This document shows positions 30,926 through 39,976 of a stretch of DNA of 64,000 nt, in pieces. The translations under genes were made by a program, and so were the position numbers. This DNA comes from Opitutales bacterium (GTDB lineage: Bacteria > Verrucomicrobiota > Verrucomicrobiia > Opitutales > Oceanipulchritudinaceae), in NCBI GenBank assembly GCA_007133065.1, contig SLNJ01000059.1, positions 1-64,000 on the forward strand. The letters are read 5' to 3'. The notes beneath the pieces are model-generated. The model was not told the DNA's origin and ran no database searches. It saw only the letters and a list, made by a program, of their open reading frames with translations. Numbering within the stretch: position 1 is the first letter of the stretch; every line of letters begins with the position of its first letter.

Positions 30926-31741
30926 ATGCTCATCGACAGTCACTGTCACCTGGAGAAATTCCATCGCGATGGCACGCTGGCCGCGACGCTCGATCGCGCG
31001 GCCGAAGCCGGGGTGGACCGGTTGATCACCGTGGGCACCGGCCGCAAGGACTGGCCCCTGTACCACGACCTCGCCCGGCTGCATGCGGGCCGGGTGTTCT
31101 GGACCGCCGGGCTGCATCCTTCCGATGCGGAGGAGAGCTGGGAGGAGGACATCATGCTGCTGAGCACCTACTTCACAACCGATCCGCTCCCGTGTGCCAT
31201 GGGCGAGATCGGCCTCGACCACTTCCACCTCCCAAAATTCCCCGATGAAGCGGCCGAGATCAAAGCCCGCCAGGTCTCGGCGTTTCGCGCTCAACTGGAC
31301 CTGGCTCTGCAGATGGATTGCCCCGTCGTGGTTCACTCCCGCGGCGCATTCACCGAGTGCGTTCGGTGTATCGACGAGAGCGGAATCGACTGGGCGCGCG
31401 TCGTCTTCCATTGCTTCGCCGACGGTCCCGATGAGATGCGCGCACTCGCGGAGCGCGGAGCGCGCGCCTCCTTTACCGGCATCGTCACCTACAAGTCCGC
31501 CGACACGATTCGCGAGGCCGCGCGGGTTCAAGGATTGGATCGATTGATGGTGGAAACCGACGCTCCCTACCTGACTCCGGAGCCACATCGAGGCAAACCG
31601 AACGAGCCCGCCTACGTGCGCCACACCGCCGAACGGCTGGCCGAAGTTCTAAGAATCGACCTCGAAACCCTCGCCGCGACAACCACGCGCAATGCGGAAC
31701 GGTTCTTCCGGCTGGGAGAATCGTCAGTGGCAGGCTGTTGA
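30926..31741 (+). CDS. tatD: TatD-family metal-dependent hydrolase
   Basis: A 271-residue TIM-barrel hydrolase, likely a 3'-5' DNase. The metal motif DSHCHL is at residues 4-9. The metal Glu lies in [11 protein letters not shown], the His in [10 protein letters not shown] and the closing Asp in [20 protein letters not shown]. The start at 30926 puts the metal motif at the N-terminus as in the family; the upstream 47 codons are not conserved-like. It ends 20 bases before the convergent recN end. Confidence 0.92.
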   Translation: MLIDSHCHLEKFHRDGTLAATLDRAAEAGVDRLITVGTGRKDWPLYHDLARLHAGRVFWTAGLHPSDAEESWEEDIMLLSTYFTTDPLPCAMGEIGLDHFHLPKFPDEAAEIKARQVSAFRAQLDLALQMDCPVVVHSRGAFTECVRCIDESGIDWARVVFHCFADGPDEMRALAERGARASFTGIVTYKSADTIREAARVQGLDRLMVETDAPYLTPEPHRGKPNEPAYVRHTAERLAEVLRIDLETLAATTTRNAERFFRLGESSVAGC

Positions 31742-31761
31742 AAACGCCCCAGAAACCCTTC

Positions 31762-33423
31762 CTACTCCATCAGTTCCGCGGCATGGCGAAGCGCGCTGTC
31801 GGAGCTGCGATCCCCGAGCATCCGCGCCAGCTCCGTCAACCGCTCCTCCCTCGCTGCGTGAATCGGGGCGATGGCGACCGTGGTGGTGCGCGCGCTCTGG
31901 TTCTTCGTCACGACGAAATGTCGCTGAGCCAACGCGGCCACCTGGGGCAAATGCGTCACGCACAGCACCTGATGCCGTTCCCCAAGCGCCGCCAGCTCAC
32001 GACCAACCGCCTTGGCCGTTTCACCCCCCACGTTCGAATCCACCTCATCGAATACGAGCACCGGGGTGGCGTCGACCCGCGCAAGAGCGGCTTTCAAAGC
32101 AAGCATGACACGGGCGATCTCACCGCTGGAGGCGATCTTGTCGAGCGGCATGAGGCCTTGCCCGGCGTTGGGTGCGAAGAGAAAACGGCAAAAGCAATCC
32201 CCGTGCTCGCGCATGTCGGACTCCGCTACAATCTCGATGGCGAACTTCGCTCTGCGAAAACCAAGGAGGTTGATGAGGCGCGCGGCTTCCTTTTCCAGTT
32301 TGCGGGCAGCCTGTTCACGGGTCTTGCGCAGTTCGACCGCACGCGCCGCGGCGTCCTCCCGAGCCGAAACGGCCTCCACCTCGAGCCGATGCAAGGTTCC
32401 CTCCATGTCCCCCTGCATCTCCAGGCGCGCACGGAGTTCGTCCCGCTTCGCGAGAACAGCCCCCACACTGCCGCCATGCTTCCGCTTCAGGTCCAGCCAG
32501 CGCTGCATACGATCCTCAATCTGCGCAGCCTCCTCCTCCTCGAACGCGGCCGCCCGTGCGATCCCCTCAAACTCCCCGGCCAGGTCCGCCGCTTCAATGA
32601 TCAGGGATTCCAATCGCTCCGCGAGCAATGCAGCATCCGGGTCGATTCGACCCAACTCCCGCGCTTCCTGGAGCAATGATCCCATCCGGGCACCGACACC
32701 CTCCTCGTCGACTCCGAGTCCGCCGGCGATCGAATCGCCGAGTTCGCGAATTCTCTGAGATTGGGATAGCCTTGAGAAATCGCGTTCGAGTGTCTCGACG
32801 CTCTCCTCCGACAACTCGGCGCTTTCGATCCGTTCGAGCTGATTCCGGAGAAGGGCCATTTCATCGTCGTCGAGTTGATCGCGCTCGCGCACCGTGGCCA
32901 TTGCGTCCAAGCGCTCCCGCCAGGTGTGAAACGCGGCCATGTAGGCACCACGCGCCGTACCGTTGCGCGCGAAGCGATCGAGAAGCTCCAGTTGCCACTT
33001 CACGTGAAACAGCTTCTGCGGTTCCCCGGGACCGTGGAAATCGATCCACCACTCGCTCAGCGCCTCCAGATTCGCAACCGTGCTGAGCCGACCGTTGATC
33101 TGCACCTGCGACACACGCTTGCGGGAGAGCGTACGGCGAAGCAAAAGGGTCCCCGCTTCACAAACAGGCAACCCCAGGGAATCAAGCATCGCGTCGATTG
33201 ATCCGGGGTCCTCGAAATACAGGGCGGCCTCCACCTCGCAATCGTCCGCAGCCTGCCGAATCAACGATTTGTCGGCGCGCCCCCCCGCCAACAGGCTGAG
33301 CGCACCGAGCAAGACACTCTTTCCGGCGCCGGTCTCGCCCGTGACGGCGGTGAATCCCCCGTCGAATTCCAACGCCACCGCATCCATCAAGGCCAAGTTG
33401 CGAATCCGCAGCAGTTGCAGCAT
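31762..33423 (-). CDS. recN: DNA repair protein RecN
   Basis: SMC-like ATPase of double-strand break repair, 553 residues. Walker A GETGAGKS is at 29-36. Two long coiled-coil arms rich in Glu, Arg and Leu fill the middle (about 150-370). The C-terminal lobe holds ASSGEIARVMLALKAAL (signature) and VLVFDEVDSNVGGETAKAVG (Walker B). The start at 33423 gives MLQLLRIRNLAL, the normal RecN N-terminus. Confidence 0.93.
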   Translation of the reverse strand: MLQLLRIRNLALMDAVALEFDGGFTAVTGETGAGKSVLLGALSLLAGGRADKSLIRQAADDCEVEAALYFEDPGSIDAMLDSLGLPVCEAGTLLLRRTLSRKRVSQVQINGRLSTVANLEALSEWWIDFHGPGEPQKLFHVKWQLELLDRFARNGTARGAYMAAFHTWRERLDAMATVRERDQLDDDEMALLRNQLERIESAELSEESVETLERDFSRLSQSQRIRELGDSIAGGLGVDEEGVGARMGSLLQEARELGRIDPDAALLAERLESLIIEAADLAGEFEGIARAAAFEEEEAAQIEDRMQRWLDLKRKHGGSVGAVLAKRDELRARLEMQGDMEGTLHRLEVEAVSAREDAAARAVELRKTREQAARKLEKEAARLINLLGFRRAKFAIEIVAESDMREHGDCFCRFLFAPNAGQGLMPLDKIASSGEIARVMLALKAALARVDATPVLVFDEVDSNVGGETAKAVGRELAALGERHQVLCVTHLPQVAALAQRHFVVTKNQSARTTTVAIAPIHAAREERLTELARMLGDRSSDSALRHAAELME

Positions 33424-33736
33424 GCCACCATAGCAAAATCGGTTTTTAGAGACTGGCGATAGAAAACCGCAAGGCGTCTCCGGGCTCATCTCCTGCAATT
33501 CTCCTTGCCCTCCGTTTTTGAATGCACTGCAGTCGCGACTGGAGTCCGCTCGTTCGCGGTGATCCCAAAAGCCTCATCCTACGCCCGACAGCATTGGACC
33601 AATCGCAAACACCCGCAAACCATGTCACTCACGACGTCGACTACAATACGCTCGAGCGCACGCCGAAATAATGCGCCTGGACCCACACGCCTGCATCGAA
33701 GCATGCCAGGTGCTTTGAACTAAGGCCGCCACGTTT
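33424..33736. other. 313-base spacer between recN and an MFS gene
   Basis: Divergent spacer that should contain both promoters. An imperfect inverted repeat TCGAAGCA/TGCTTTGA with a 7-base spacer lies near 33692-33716, close to the start of the MFS gene. Nothing else is recognised. Confidence 0.3.
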
Positions 33737-35044
33737 ATGCCGTCGTCCTCACCAATAACCGGCGTTCGGTTTCTCTTCCGTACTTTCCAATACCGAAATT
33801 ACCGGCTCTTCTTCGCCGGCCAGTTGACGGCATTGACCGGACACTGGATGTCCCTGGCCGCACTGGGATGGCTCGTCTACCGACTCACCGGCGACCCGCT
33901 CATGCTCGGGTTGTTGGGGTTCTTCATGCACGCCCCGACCTTTTTTCTCTCGCCCCTGGGCGGGGTGCTCAGCGACCGGGTCGACCGGAGGCGCATTATC
34001 ATTACGGCGCATCTCCTCGATATCGTGACTATGCTGGGTCTCGCAGGATTGACACTTTCCGGCCGCGTGGAGACATGGCACATATTTTTTGCCTGCGCCC
34101 TCCTCGGAATCGCGAAAGCGTTTGAGATGCCGGCGCGCCAGGCGCTGGTCGTCAATATCGTCGAAGACCCCGAGAAGCTCTCCAATGCCATAGCGCTCAA
34201 CTCATCGATCTTCCACAGCGCCCGCTTGCTCGGACCCGTCGTCGCCGGTGCGGTGATCATCCCGCTCTTCGGAGCGCACGGCGAGGGAATCTGTTTCCTG
34301 ATCGGTGGAATCGGGTATATCGCCGTGATCGCCAGCATGCTCGCTCTGAGCATCGCACCGCGCAAGCGGCTGCCCCGGGACAAAGATATCTTCGGCGAGA
34401 TGAAGGAGGGATTTGCCTACGCGTTCGGATTCGCCCCGACCCGGGCGCTCATACTCCTGATGGGGGCAATCTCCCTCTTTGGACTCCCCTACGCGACACT
34501 GCTGCCCATCTTTGCGCGACAGATCCTCGGAGGCGATTCAGGGACCTACGGAATCCTCATGGCGGCGGGAGGTTGCGGCGCGTTGATTGGAGCGCTCTTC
34601 CTGGCGTCGCGTAAGAGCGTCCTCGGCCTCGGAAGGGTCATCGTACTCAACACCCTGACGTTCGGAGTCGCGTTGGCCCTCTTCGCAGTCTCCACTCAGG
34701 TATGGCTGTCAACCGCACTCCTGCTCCTGGCCGGGGGAAGCAGCCTCACCGCTATCGTCGCCACGAACACGATCATCCAAACGCTCGTGGACGACCGCCG
34801 CCGCGGCCGCGTGATGAGCCTCTTCGGCATGACGTTCATGGGCGCCCTCCCCATCGGCGCCCTCGTATTCGGCAAATCCGCCAGCGCCATCGGCGCTCCG
34901 ACCACGATCGTGATCGCGGCCATGCTCTGCATGGTCGCCGGTGGCGCATTCGCATGGAGCCTCCCGACGATCCGCCGGGTGGCGCGACCCGTCTACGTCA
35001 AACGAGGAATCCTTCCGGATGAATCACCCCGCACGCACGCTTGA
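33737..35044 (+). CDS. MFS transporter, EntS/MFS_3-like
   Basis: The 435-residue membrane protein starts with FRTFQYRNYRLFFAGQLTAL, typical of the MFS_3 group to which the enterobactin exporter EntS belongs. LGGVLSDRVDRRRIIITAH is the loop between helices 2 and 3, and AFEMPARQALVVNIV follows helix 4. About twelve membrane helices are visible. It is probably an exporter; no siderophore genes lie nearby, so the substrate is open. An AAGG precedes the ATG. Confidence 0.78.
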   Translation: MPSSSPITGVRFLFRTFQYRNYRLFFAGQLTALTGHWMSLAALGWLVYRLTGDPLMLGLLGFFMHAPTFFLSPLGGVLSDRVDRRRIIITAHLLDIVTMLGLAGLTLSGRVETWHIFFACALLGIAKAFEMPARQALVVNIVEDPEKLSNAIALNSSIFHSARLLGPVVAGAVIIPLFGAHGEGICFLIGGIGYIAVIASMLALSIAPRKRLPRDKDIFGEMKEGFAYAFGFAPTRALILLMGAISLFGLPYATLLPIFARQILGGDSGTYGILMAAGGCGALIGALFLASRKSVLGLGRVIVLNTLTFGVALALFAVSTQVWLSTALLLLAGGSSLTAIVATNTIIQTLVDDRRRGRVMSLFGMTFMGALPIGALVFGKSASAIGAPTTIVIAAMLCMVAGGAFAWSLPTIRRVARPVYVKRGILPDESPRTHA

Positions 35045-35161
35045 CGCGTGCCGCCCCACCCGAAATCCTGCGTCTGTGGGCGAATGCACGAGCGGCCAAA
35101 CCCAAAGGAAGCCCTGCAAATGGCCCTGCCGCCGCGAATCGCCCGAGTAACCTGAATTCCC

Positions 35162-36217
35162 ATGACTGCCTCCGAACGCATCTCCGCCACGCTTGAACGC
35201 CGGACCGTCGATCGATGTCCCGTCGACCTCTGGTGTACCCGGGAAGTCCTCGACACCCTCCGCGCCCATACCGGGGAGGAGGATGAACTCGCGGTCTACC
35301 AGGCGTTGGGACTGGACAAGATCGTCTGGGTGTTCCCACGCTACCGCGGACGCGTCGTGGACCCGAATGAGGGCGGCACCCGCAATCTCTGGGGCGTGGC
35401 GACCCGCGCGGTCCAGGCGGGCGCCGCCACGTACAACGAGGTCGCGGATGCGCCGCTCCACGCCGCCGCGAGTCCGGCCGATGTCGATGCGTACTCCGAG
35501 TGGCCGGACCCGGATGGATTCGACTACGCGGAAGCCCGGGCCGCAGCCGAACGCGCCCGCGATTTCGGATTCGCAACAATTGGACCGTGGATCTCGCACT
35601 TCGAGGTGTACTGCCAAATGCGGGGACTCGAAAATGCGCTCATGGATGTCCTCGTGGAACCGCAGATCCTTGAGGCCGCCCTGGTCCACATTGATCGCAT
35701 CCAGACGGAGATGCTGGAACGCTACCTCTCCGAGCTGGACGACACCCTCGATATTGTGTTCATAAGCGATGACATGGGCACGCAGGATCGACCGCTCATC
35801 TCGCTGGCGGTGTGGAAGCAATTCTTTGAAGCCCGCCTCACGCGCTGGTGCGAGATCGTTCACCGCCACGGCAAGAAAGTCCAGTTCCACTCGGACGGCG
35901 CAATCCGCGATCTGATCCCCAGCCTGATCGCATGCGGCGTCGATATCCTCAATCCAATCCAACACCTCTGCCCGGGCATGGACCGTGCCGGCCTGAAGCG
36001 GGATTTTGGCGAGGCGCTGATATTTCACGGCGCCGTCGACAACCAGCGGGCACTGCCGTTCGGCTCCGTGGACGACGTGGTCCGCGAAACTCGCGCGAAC
36101 ATCGAGACCCTCGGCGCCGGCGGCGGCTACATCTGCTGTTCCTGCCACAACGTGCAGGCCGGCACGCCGGTCGAGAACATCGTCGCCATGATCGAGACCG
36201 CGCACGCCGCGCGGTGA
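35162..36217 (+). CDS. UroD-like methyltransferase-family protein (first copy)
   Basis: A 351-residue TIM-barrel protein of the uroporphyrinogen decarboxylase superfamily. The C-terminal half is typical: FHSDGAIRDLIPSLIACGVD, then LNPIQHLCPGMD and FHGAVDNQRALPFGSVDDVV. This branch includes corrinoid methyltransferases such as MtaA and many uncharacterised proteins; it is not expected to be the haem enzyme, since no other haem genes are near. The usual segment before the last helix reads GGGYICCSCHNVQ here, with three Cys that could bind metal. The next gene starts 9 bases downstream. Confidence 0.75.
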   Translation: MTASERISATLERRTVDRCPVDLWCTREVLDTLRAHTGEEDELAVYQALGLDKIVWVFPRYRGRVVDPNEGGTRNLWGVATRAVQAGAATYNEVADAPLHAAASPADVDAYSEWPDPDGFDYAEARAAAERARDFGFATIGPWISHFEVYCQMRGLENALMDVLVEPQILEAALVHIDRIQTEMLERYLSELDDTLDIVFISDDMGTQDRPLISLAVWKQFFEARLTRWCEIVHRHGKKVQFHSDGAIRDLIPSLIACGVDILNPIQHLCPGMDRAGLKRDFGEALIFHGAVDNQRALPFGSVDDVVRETRANIETLGAGGGYICCSCHNVQAGTPVENIVAMIETAHAAR

Positions 36218-36226
36218 CAGGAGGGT

Positions 36227-37144
36227 ATGGGGCCTCGACCCACACAAGCGATCCGGATCCGGCGTTTTCCCGGGAATCCGATCATCGTCCCGGAAATGGA
36301 CGAGCGAATGGGCGCAAACATCAACGGCCCGTCGCTTATCCGCGTACCCGCATGGCTCCCCAACCCCCTCGGCCGCTACTACCTCTACTTCGCCCACCAC
36401 GCCGGCACCTATATCCGCCTCGCCTGCGCCGACGCCCTCGAGGGTCCCTGGCGCATCCACTCCCCCGGTACGCTCCGGATGGACCAGACGCCCTTTCCCG
36501 CCCACATCGCCTCCCCGGATGTCCACGTCGATTCCGAACGTCGCGAGATTCGTATGTACTACCACGGCGCGTTCGAACGACCGCCGCAACACTCGTGCCT
36601 CGCCACATCCCGGGACGGCATTCATTTTGAAAGCACCGCCGACCTGCTGGGCCCCTCGTATTTCCGGGTCTTCCGGTATCAGAGCGCACACTACGCAATA
36701 GCGATGCCCAGCCGTCTCTACCGGTCGGTCGACGGTCTGGGCGGCTTCGAACCGGGACCGATGTTGCTCCCCGGCGACGAGCGGAACGATCCGGAGCAGC
36801 CGCGCACGCGACACAGCGCCGTGCTGGTCGCCGGCGAAACCCTCCATCTCTTCTACTCGCGTAAACGCGACGCACCCGAGCACATCCTCCGCGCGCGCAT
36901 CAACCTCGCCGGCGACTGGAGATCCTGGAGGTTCGCCGGTATGCCGGAGTCCGTAATCCGGCCGGAAAAGGAGTACGAGGGCGCCCGGTTGCCGCCCGTG
37001 CGCTCGGAAGCCGGCGCCGTCCATGGACCGGTCCACCAGCTCCGCGACCCGGCCCTATACCGGGAGGCGGACAGAACCTACCTGCTCTACTCCGTCGCCG
37101 GCGAACGCGGCATCGCCATCGCGGAGATCGAACCATCTCTGTAG
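36227..37144 (+). CDS. GH43-like five-bladed beta-propeller, possible glycosidase
   Basis: The 305-residue protein has repeated beta strands as in the GH43/GH62 fold: GPSLIRVPAWLPNPLGRYYL, IASPDVHVDSERREIRMYYH and a later PVRSEAGAVHGPVHQLRDPA. ASPDV and the LRDP segment resemble the places where the family carries catalytic Asp and pKa-modulating Asp, but the set of catalytic residues cannot be confirmed. No signal peptide is present, so the substrate would be intracellular. It starts 9 bases after the UroD-like stop with AGGAGG only 2 bases before the ATG. Glycosidase is inference. Confidence 0.6.
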   Translation: MGPRPTQAIRIRRFPGNPIIVPEMDERMGANINGPSLIRVPAWLPNPLGRYYLYFAHHAGTYIRLACADALEGPWRIHSPGTLRMDQTPFPAHIASPDVHVDSERREIRMYYHGAFERPPQHSCLATSRDGIHFESTADLLGPSYFRVFRYQSAHYAIAMPSRLYRSVDGLGGFEPGPMLLPGDERNDPEQPRTRHSAVLVAGETLHLFYSRKRDAPEHILRARINLAGDWRSWRFAGMPESVIRPEKEYEGARLPPVRSEAGAVHGPVHQLRDPALYREADRTYLLYSVAGERGIAIAEIEPSL

Positions 37145-37274
37145 CCTCCGCGTCGCCTTCTTCGCGCGTCCTTGAGCGAGCGAAGCGCGTTCGCGGTTCC
37201 GTTTTTTCCAGACGGCAAGGCTGCGTTCAAGAGCGTTGACTCCCGCGTCCTCCGGCCGTTTGAATGCGGCATCC

Positions 37275-38303
37275 ATGAACACAACCACAAGAATACCCGA
37301 GACACCGCGGATCCTCACAACAACGGTCGGCTCCTACCCCGTCCCGGACTGGCTGGCCGCACTGCCGAGCGAACAGGCCGTGGTCGACGCCACCCGCGTA
37401 ATTATCGACACGCAGCGCCAGGCGGGCATCGACCTGCCGACCGACGGCGAGCTGTACCGCTTCGACGTCAACCACCCGGACACCAACGGAATGATCGATT
37501 ACTTCATTCGCCCGATGGCGGGGATCGATGACACAGTGGGCCGCTCCGACGCCGAGGCATTCCGCGGCAAGGAGGAGATGGATTTTCGCCGCAAACCCGC
37601 GGGTGTCGTCCGCGGGCCGCTCGGCGAGGGGAGCCTCAACCTGCTCGAGGACTGCCTCCGCGCGGGATCGGTCGCAGGGGGTGCCTTCAAGTTTACCGTC
37701 ACGAGCCCGTACATGCTCTCCCGGACCCTCCTCGACCGCCACTACGGCGATTTTGAAGCGCTCACCATGGCCCTCGCCGATGTCCTGGCCGACCAGGTGC
37801 GCGGCCTCCCCTGCCCCTGCCTGCAGGTCGACGAGGCGAACATCCCTGGCAACCCGGAGGACGGTCCCCTCGCGGCGAAGGCGATGAATCGGGTCCTCGA
37901 CGCCTTCAACGGCGAAAAGGCGGTCCACTTCTGCTTCGGCAATTACGGCGGCCAGACAATTCAAAAGGGATCGTGGAAGGCCCTGCTCGACTTCCTGAAC
38001 TCGCTCCACACCGACCACCTTGTGCTCGAGCTCGCCCACCGCCCCGAGAGCGACCTGGAAGCACTCGCCGGGATCGACCCCAGGATCGCCCTCGGAGTCG
38101 GGGTCGTCGACATCAAGGTGAATCCGGTCGAGTCCCCCGACGAAGTCGCCCGGCGGATCGAACGGGCCGAAAAAGCCGCCGGAGAAGGACGCGTGCGCTG
38201 GGTGCATCCGGACTGCGGTATGTGGATGCTCAAGCGCACGGTCGCCGATCGTAAGCTGGAAACACTCGTGAAAGGCCGCAACCAGTACCTGGGAATCGCG
38301 TGA
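37275..38303 (+). CDS. MetE-like (core) cobalamin-independent methionine synthase family protein
   Basis: A 342-residue protein matching the C-terminal catalytic barrel of MetE and lacking the N-terminal half. It opens TTTVGSYPVPDWLAAL, as in the family. Likely zinc ligands are His and Cys in VHFCFGNYGG and Cys in VHPDCGMWML. Proteins of this size are known as core-MetE and can use methyl donors other than methyl-folate. The start at 37275 fits the family N-terminus. The enolase-family gene overlaps its stop as GTGA, so the two are coupled. Confidence 0.78.
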   Translation: MNTTTRIPETPRILTTTVGSYPVPDWLAALPSEQAVVDATRVIIDTQRQAGIDLPTDGELYRFDVNHPDTNGMIDYFIRPMAGIDDTVGRSDAEAFRGKEEMDFRRKPAGVVRGPLGEGSLNLLEDCLRAGSVAGGAFKFTVTSPYMLSRTLLDRHYGDFEALTMALADVLADQVRGLPCPCLQVDEANIPGNPEDGPLAAKAMNRVLDAFNGEKAVHFCFGNYGGQTIQKGSWKALLDFLNSLHTDHLVLELAHRPESDLEALAGIDPRIALGVGVVDIKVNPVESPDEVARRIERAEKAAGEGRVRWVHPDCGMWMLKRTVADRKLETLVKGRNQYLGIA

Positions 38304-39718
38304 GCATCCGAATCGAAGCGATCACGCTCCACCGAACGCCGCTCGAAACACGTATGCCGTTTCGCTACGGCATCGCCGTGTTGACCCACCTGCCGCACCT
38401 CTTCGTACGCGTGCGGGCATCCATCGATGATAAGCCGGCCGAAGGAGTCGCAGCGGACCATCTTCCACCAAAATGGTTCACCAAGGTTCCGGACAAGGAC
38501 CCTGAAGCGGAAATCGAAGAGATGCTGGCTGTGATTCGGCAGGCCGCCAGCGAGGCGAAGGAAATTCGAGCCAACACTGTTTTCGCGTTCTGGGAGGAGC
38601 TCTACCAAAGGATGGACGCATGGGGCGGCTCCGAGGCGCTCCCTCCCCTGCTCACGCACTTCGGAACCTCGCTCGTTGAACGGGCGCTGATAGACGCCTT
38701 CTGTCGCGGCACTGCGACGAGCTTTCCCCGGGCACTGCGATCGGGCGCATTCGGCATCCACCTCAAGCGGATACATCCGGAGTTGGCCGAGTCGGACCCG
38801 GAAAAATACCTCCCGGCCGAACCCCTCAAGGAGCTGACGGTCCGGCACACCGTGGGACTCGGTGATCCGATTACCGCCGGTGAGGTCGATCCGGCCGACC
38901 GGATCGATGACGGCTTGCCACAGAGCCTCGACGAGGTGATTCGCTTCTACGGAACGCGCCATTTCAAAATCAAAATCATGGCTCGACAGGAGAAGGATTT
39001 TCCGCGCCTCGAAGCCATGGCGGCCGTGATAGCCCGGGAGACGAAGGATTCCTACGCGTTCACGATCGACGGGAACGAACAGTTCCTGAGCGCGCAGGAG
39101 TTCCGGGAATATTGGGCGGCCCTGCGCGCGCGCGAACCGTTGCGCGCGTTCCTCGGAAACCTTCTTTTCGTCGAACAACCGCTCCACCGGGACGCCGCGT
39201 TTCAGGACGAAGTGCGGGACCTCTTCGCGAACTGGAATGAGCGGCCTCCGGTGATCATCGACGAATCAGACGGTGAATTGCACAGTTGCGCCAGAGCCCT
39301 CGACTGGGGATACTCCGGGTGCAGCCACAAGAACTGCAAGGGGGTGATCAAGGGCGTGGCAAATCGTGCGCTTCTGGCCTATCGCATACAGAAACAGCCC
39401 GGCCGGAAGCTGGTGATGAGCGGCGAAGACCTCGCCAACATTGGACCAGTCGCCCTGATGCAGGATATGACCGTCCAAGCCTGCCTCGGAAACGCCAGCG
39501 TCGAACGCAACGGCCACCATTATTTCACCGGTCTCAGTTCCTTTCCGGAGCAGATTCAGCAGGAGGTCCTCCGCCTGCACCCCGATCTCTACGAACCGGC
39601 CGACCAGGGATGGCCCCGACTGCGGATTCAGGAAGGTCGCACACAGATCCAATCCCTCCTGTCCGCCCCCTTCGGGTACGCCGGCACCATCCCACTCGAG
39701 GCATTCGACAACGCCTGA
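38300..39718 (+). CDS. enolase-superfamily enzyme (mandelate racemase/muconate lactonising type)
   Basis: The 472-residue protein starts at GTG inside the stop of the MetE-like gene. The barrel shows the KxK dyad in FKIKIMARQEKDF and metal ligands in FTIDGNEQF, FVEQPL and IIDESDG. SGCSHKNCKGVIKG follows at the place of the third acid/base group. It is longer than usual (360-400 aa) because of an extended N-terminal cap and inserts. Such enzymes abstract a proton next to a carboxylate, for example sugar-acid dehydratases or dipeptide epimerases. Which one this is cannot be told from sequence. Confidence 0.8.
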   Translation: MSIRIEAITLHRTPLETRMPFRYGIAVLTHLPHLFVRVRASIDDKPAEGVAADHLPPKWFTKVPDKDPEAEIEEMLAVIRQAASEAKEIRANTVFAFWEELYQRMDAWGGSEALPPLLTHFGTSLVERALIDAFCRGTATSFPRALRSGAFGIHLKRIHPELAESDPEKYLPAEPLKELTVRHTVGLGDPITAGEVDPADRIDDGLPQSLDEVIRFYGTRHFKIKIMARQEKDFPRLEAMAAVIARETKDSYAFTIDGNEQFLSAQEFREYWAALRAREPLRAFLGNLLFVEQPLHRDAAFQDEVRDLFANWNERPPVIIDESDGELHSCARALDWGYSGCSHKNCKGVIKGVANRALLAYRIQKQPGRKLVMSGEDLANIGPVALMQDMTVQACLGNASVERNGHHYFTGLSSFPEQIQQEVLRLHPDLYEPADQGWPRLRIQEGRTQIQSLLSAPFGYAGTIPLEAFDNA

Positions 39719-39976
39719 TCCATCAATGCACGCGGCCCGGCCCACCGGCCACCGACCCAACAGGCGGCTGGCACCGCCTCGAAAACGCCTCCAGAGGACG
39801 GAGGGCAGCGATCTTAAGCATCCCGGCAGCACCGACGAAATTCATAAAACACCGAATGCGGTTGAACTCTCGGCGATATCGGGTGATCGTAACTCATCAT
39901 GAGGACGATGCGCTGACGATCACGGCTGCTCCGACCACATCCTACGTGTCGACACGATCGAGAGGAGGTTCCCGCC

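Noticed and set aside
33692-33716. Terminator for the region upstream of the second MFS gene
   Set aside because: The inverted repeat has a mismatch and no T run, and no gene ends there.
35024-37036. 670-codon open frame on the minus strand opposite the UroD-like and GH43-like genes
   Set aside because: It is a shadow of two recognisable plus-strand genes in GC-rich DNA, has no family pattern, and spans the gap between them.
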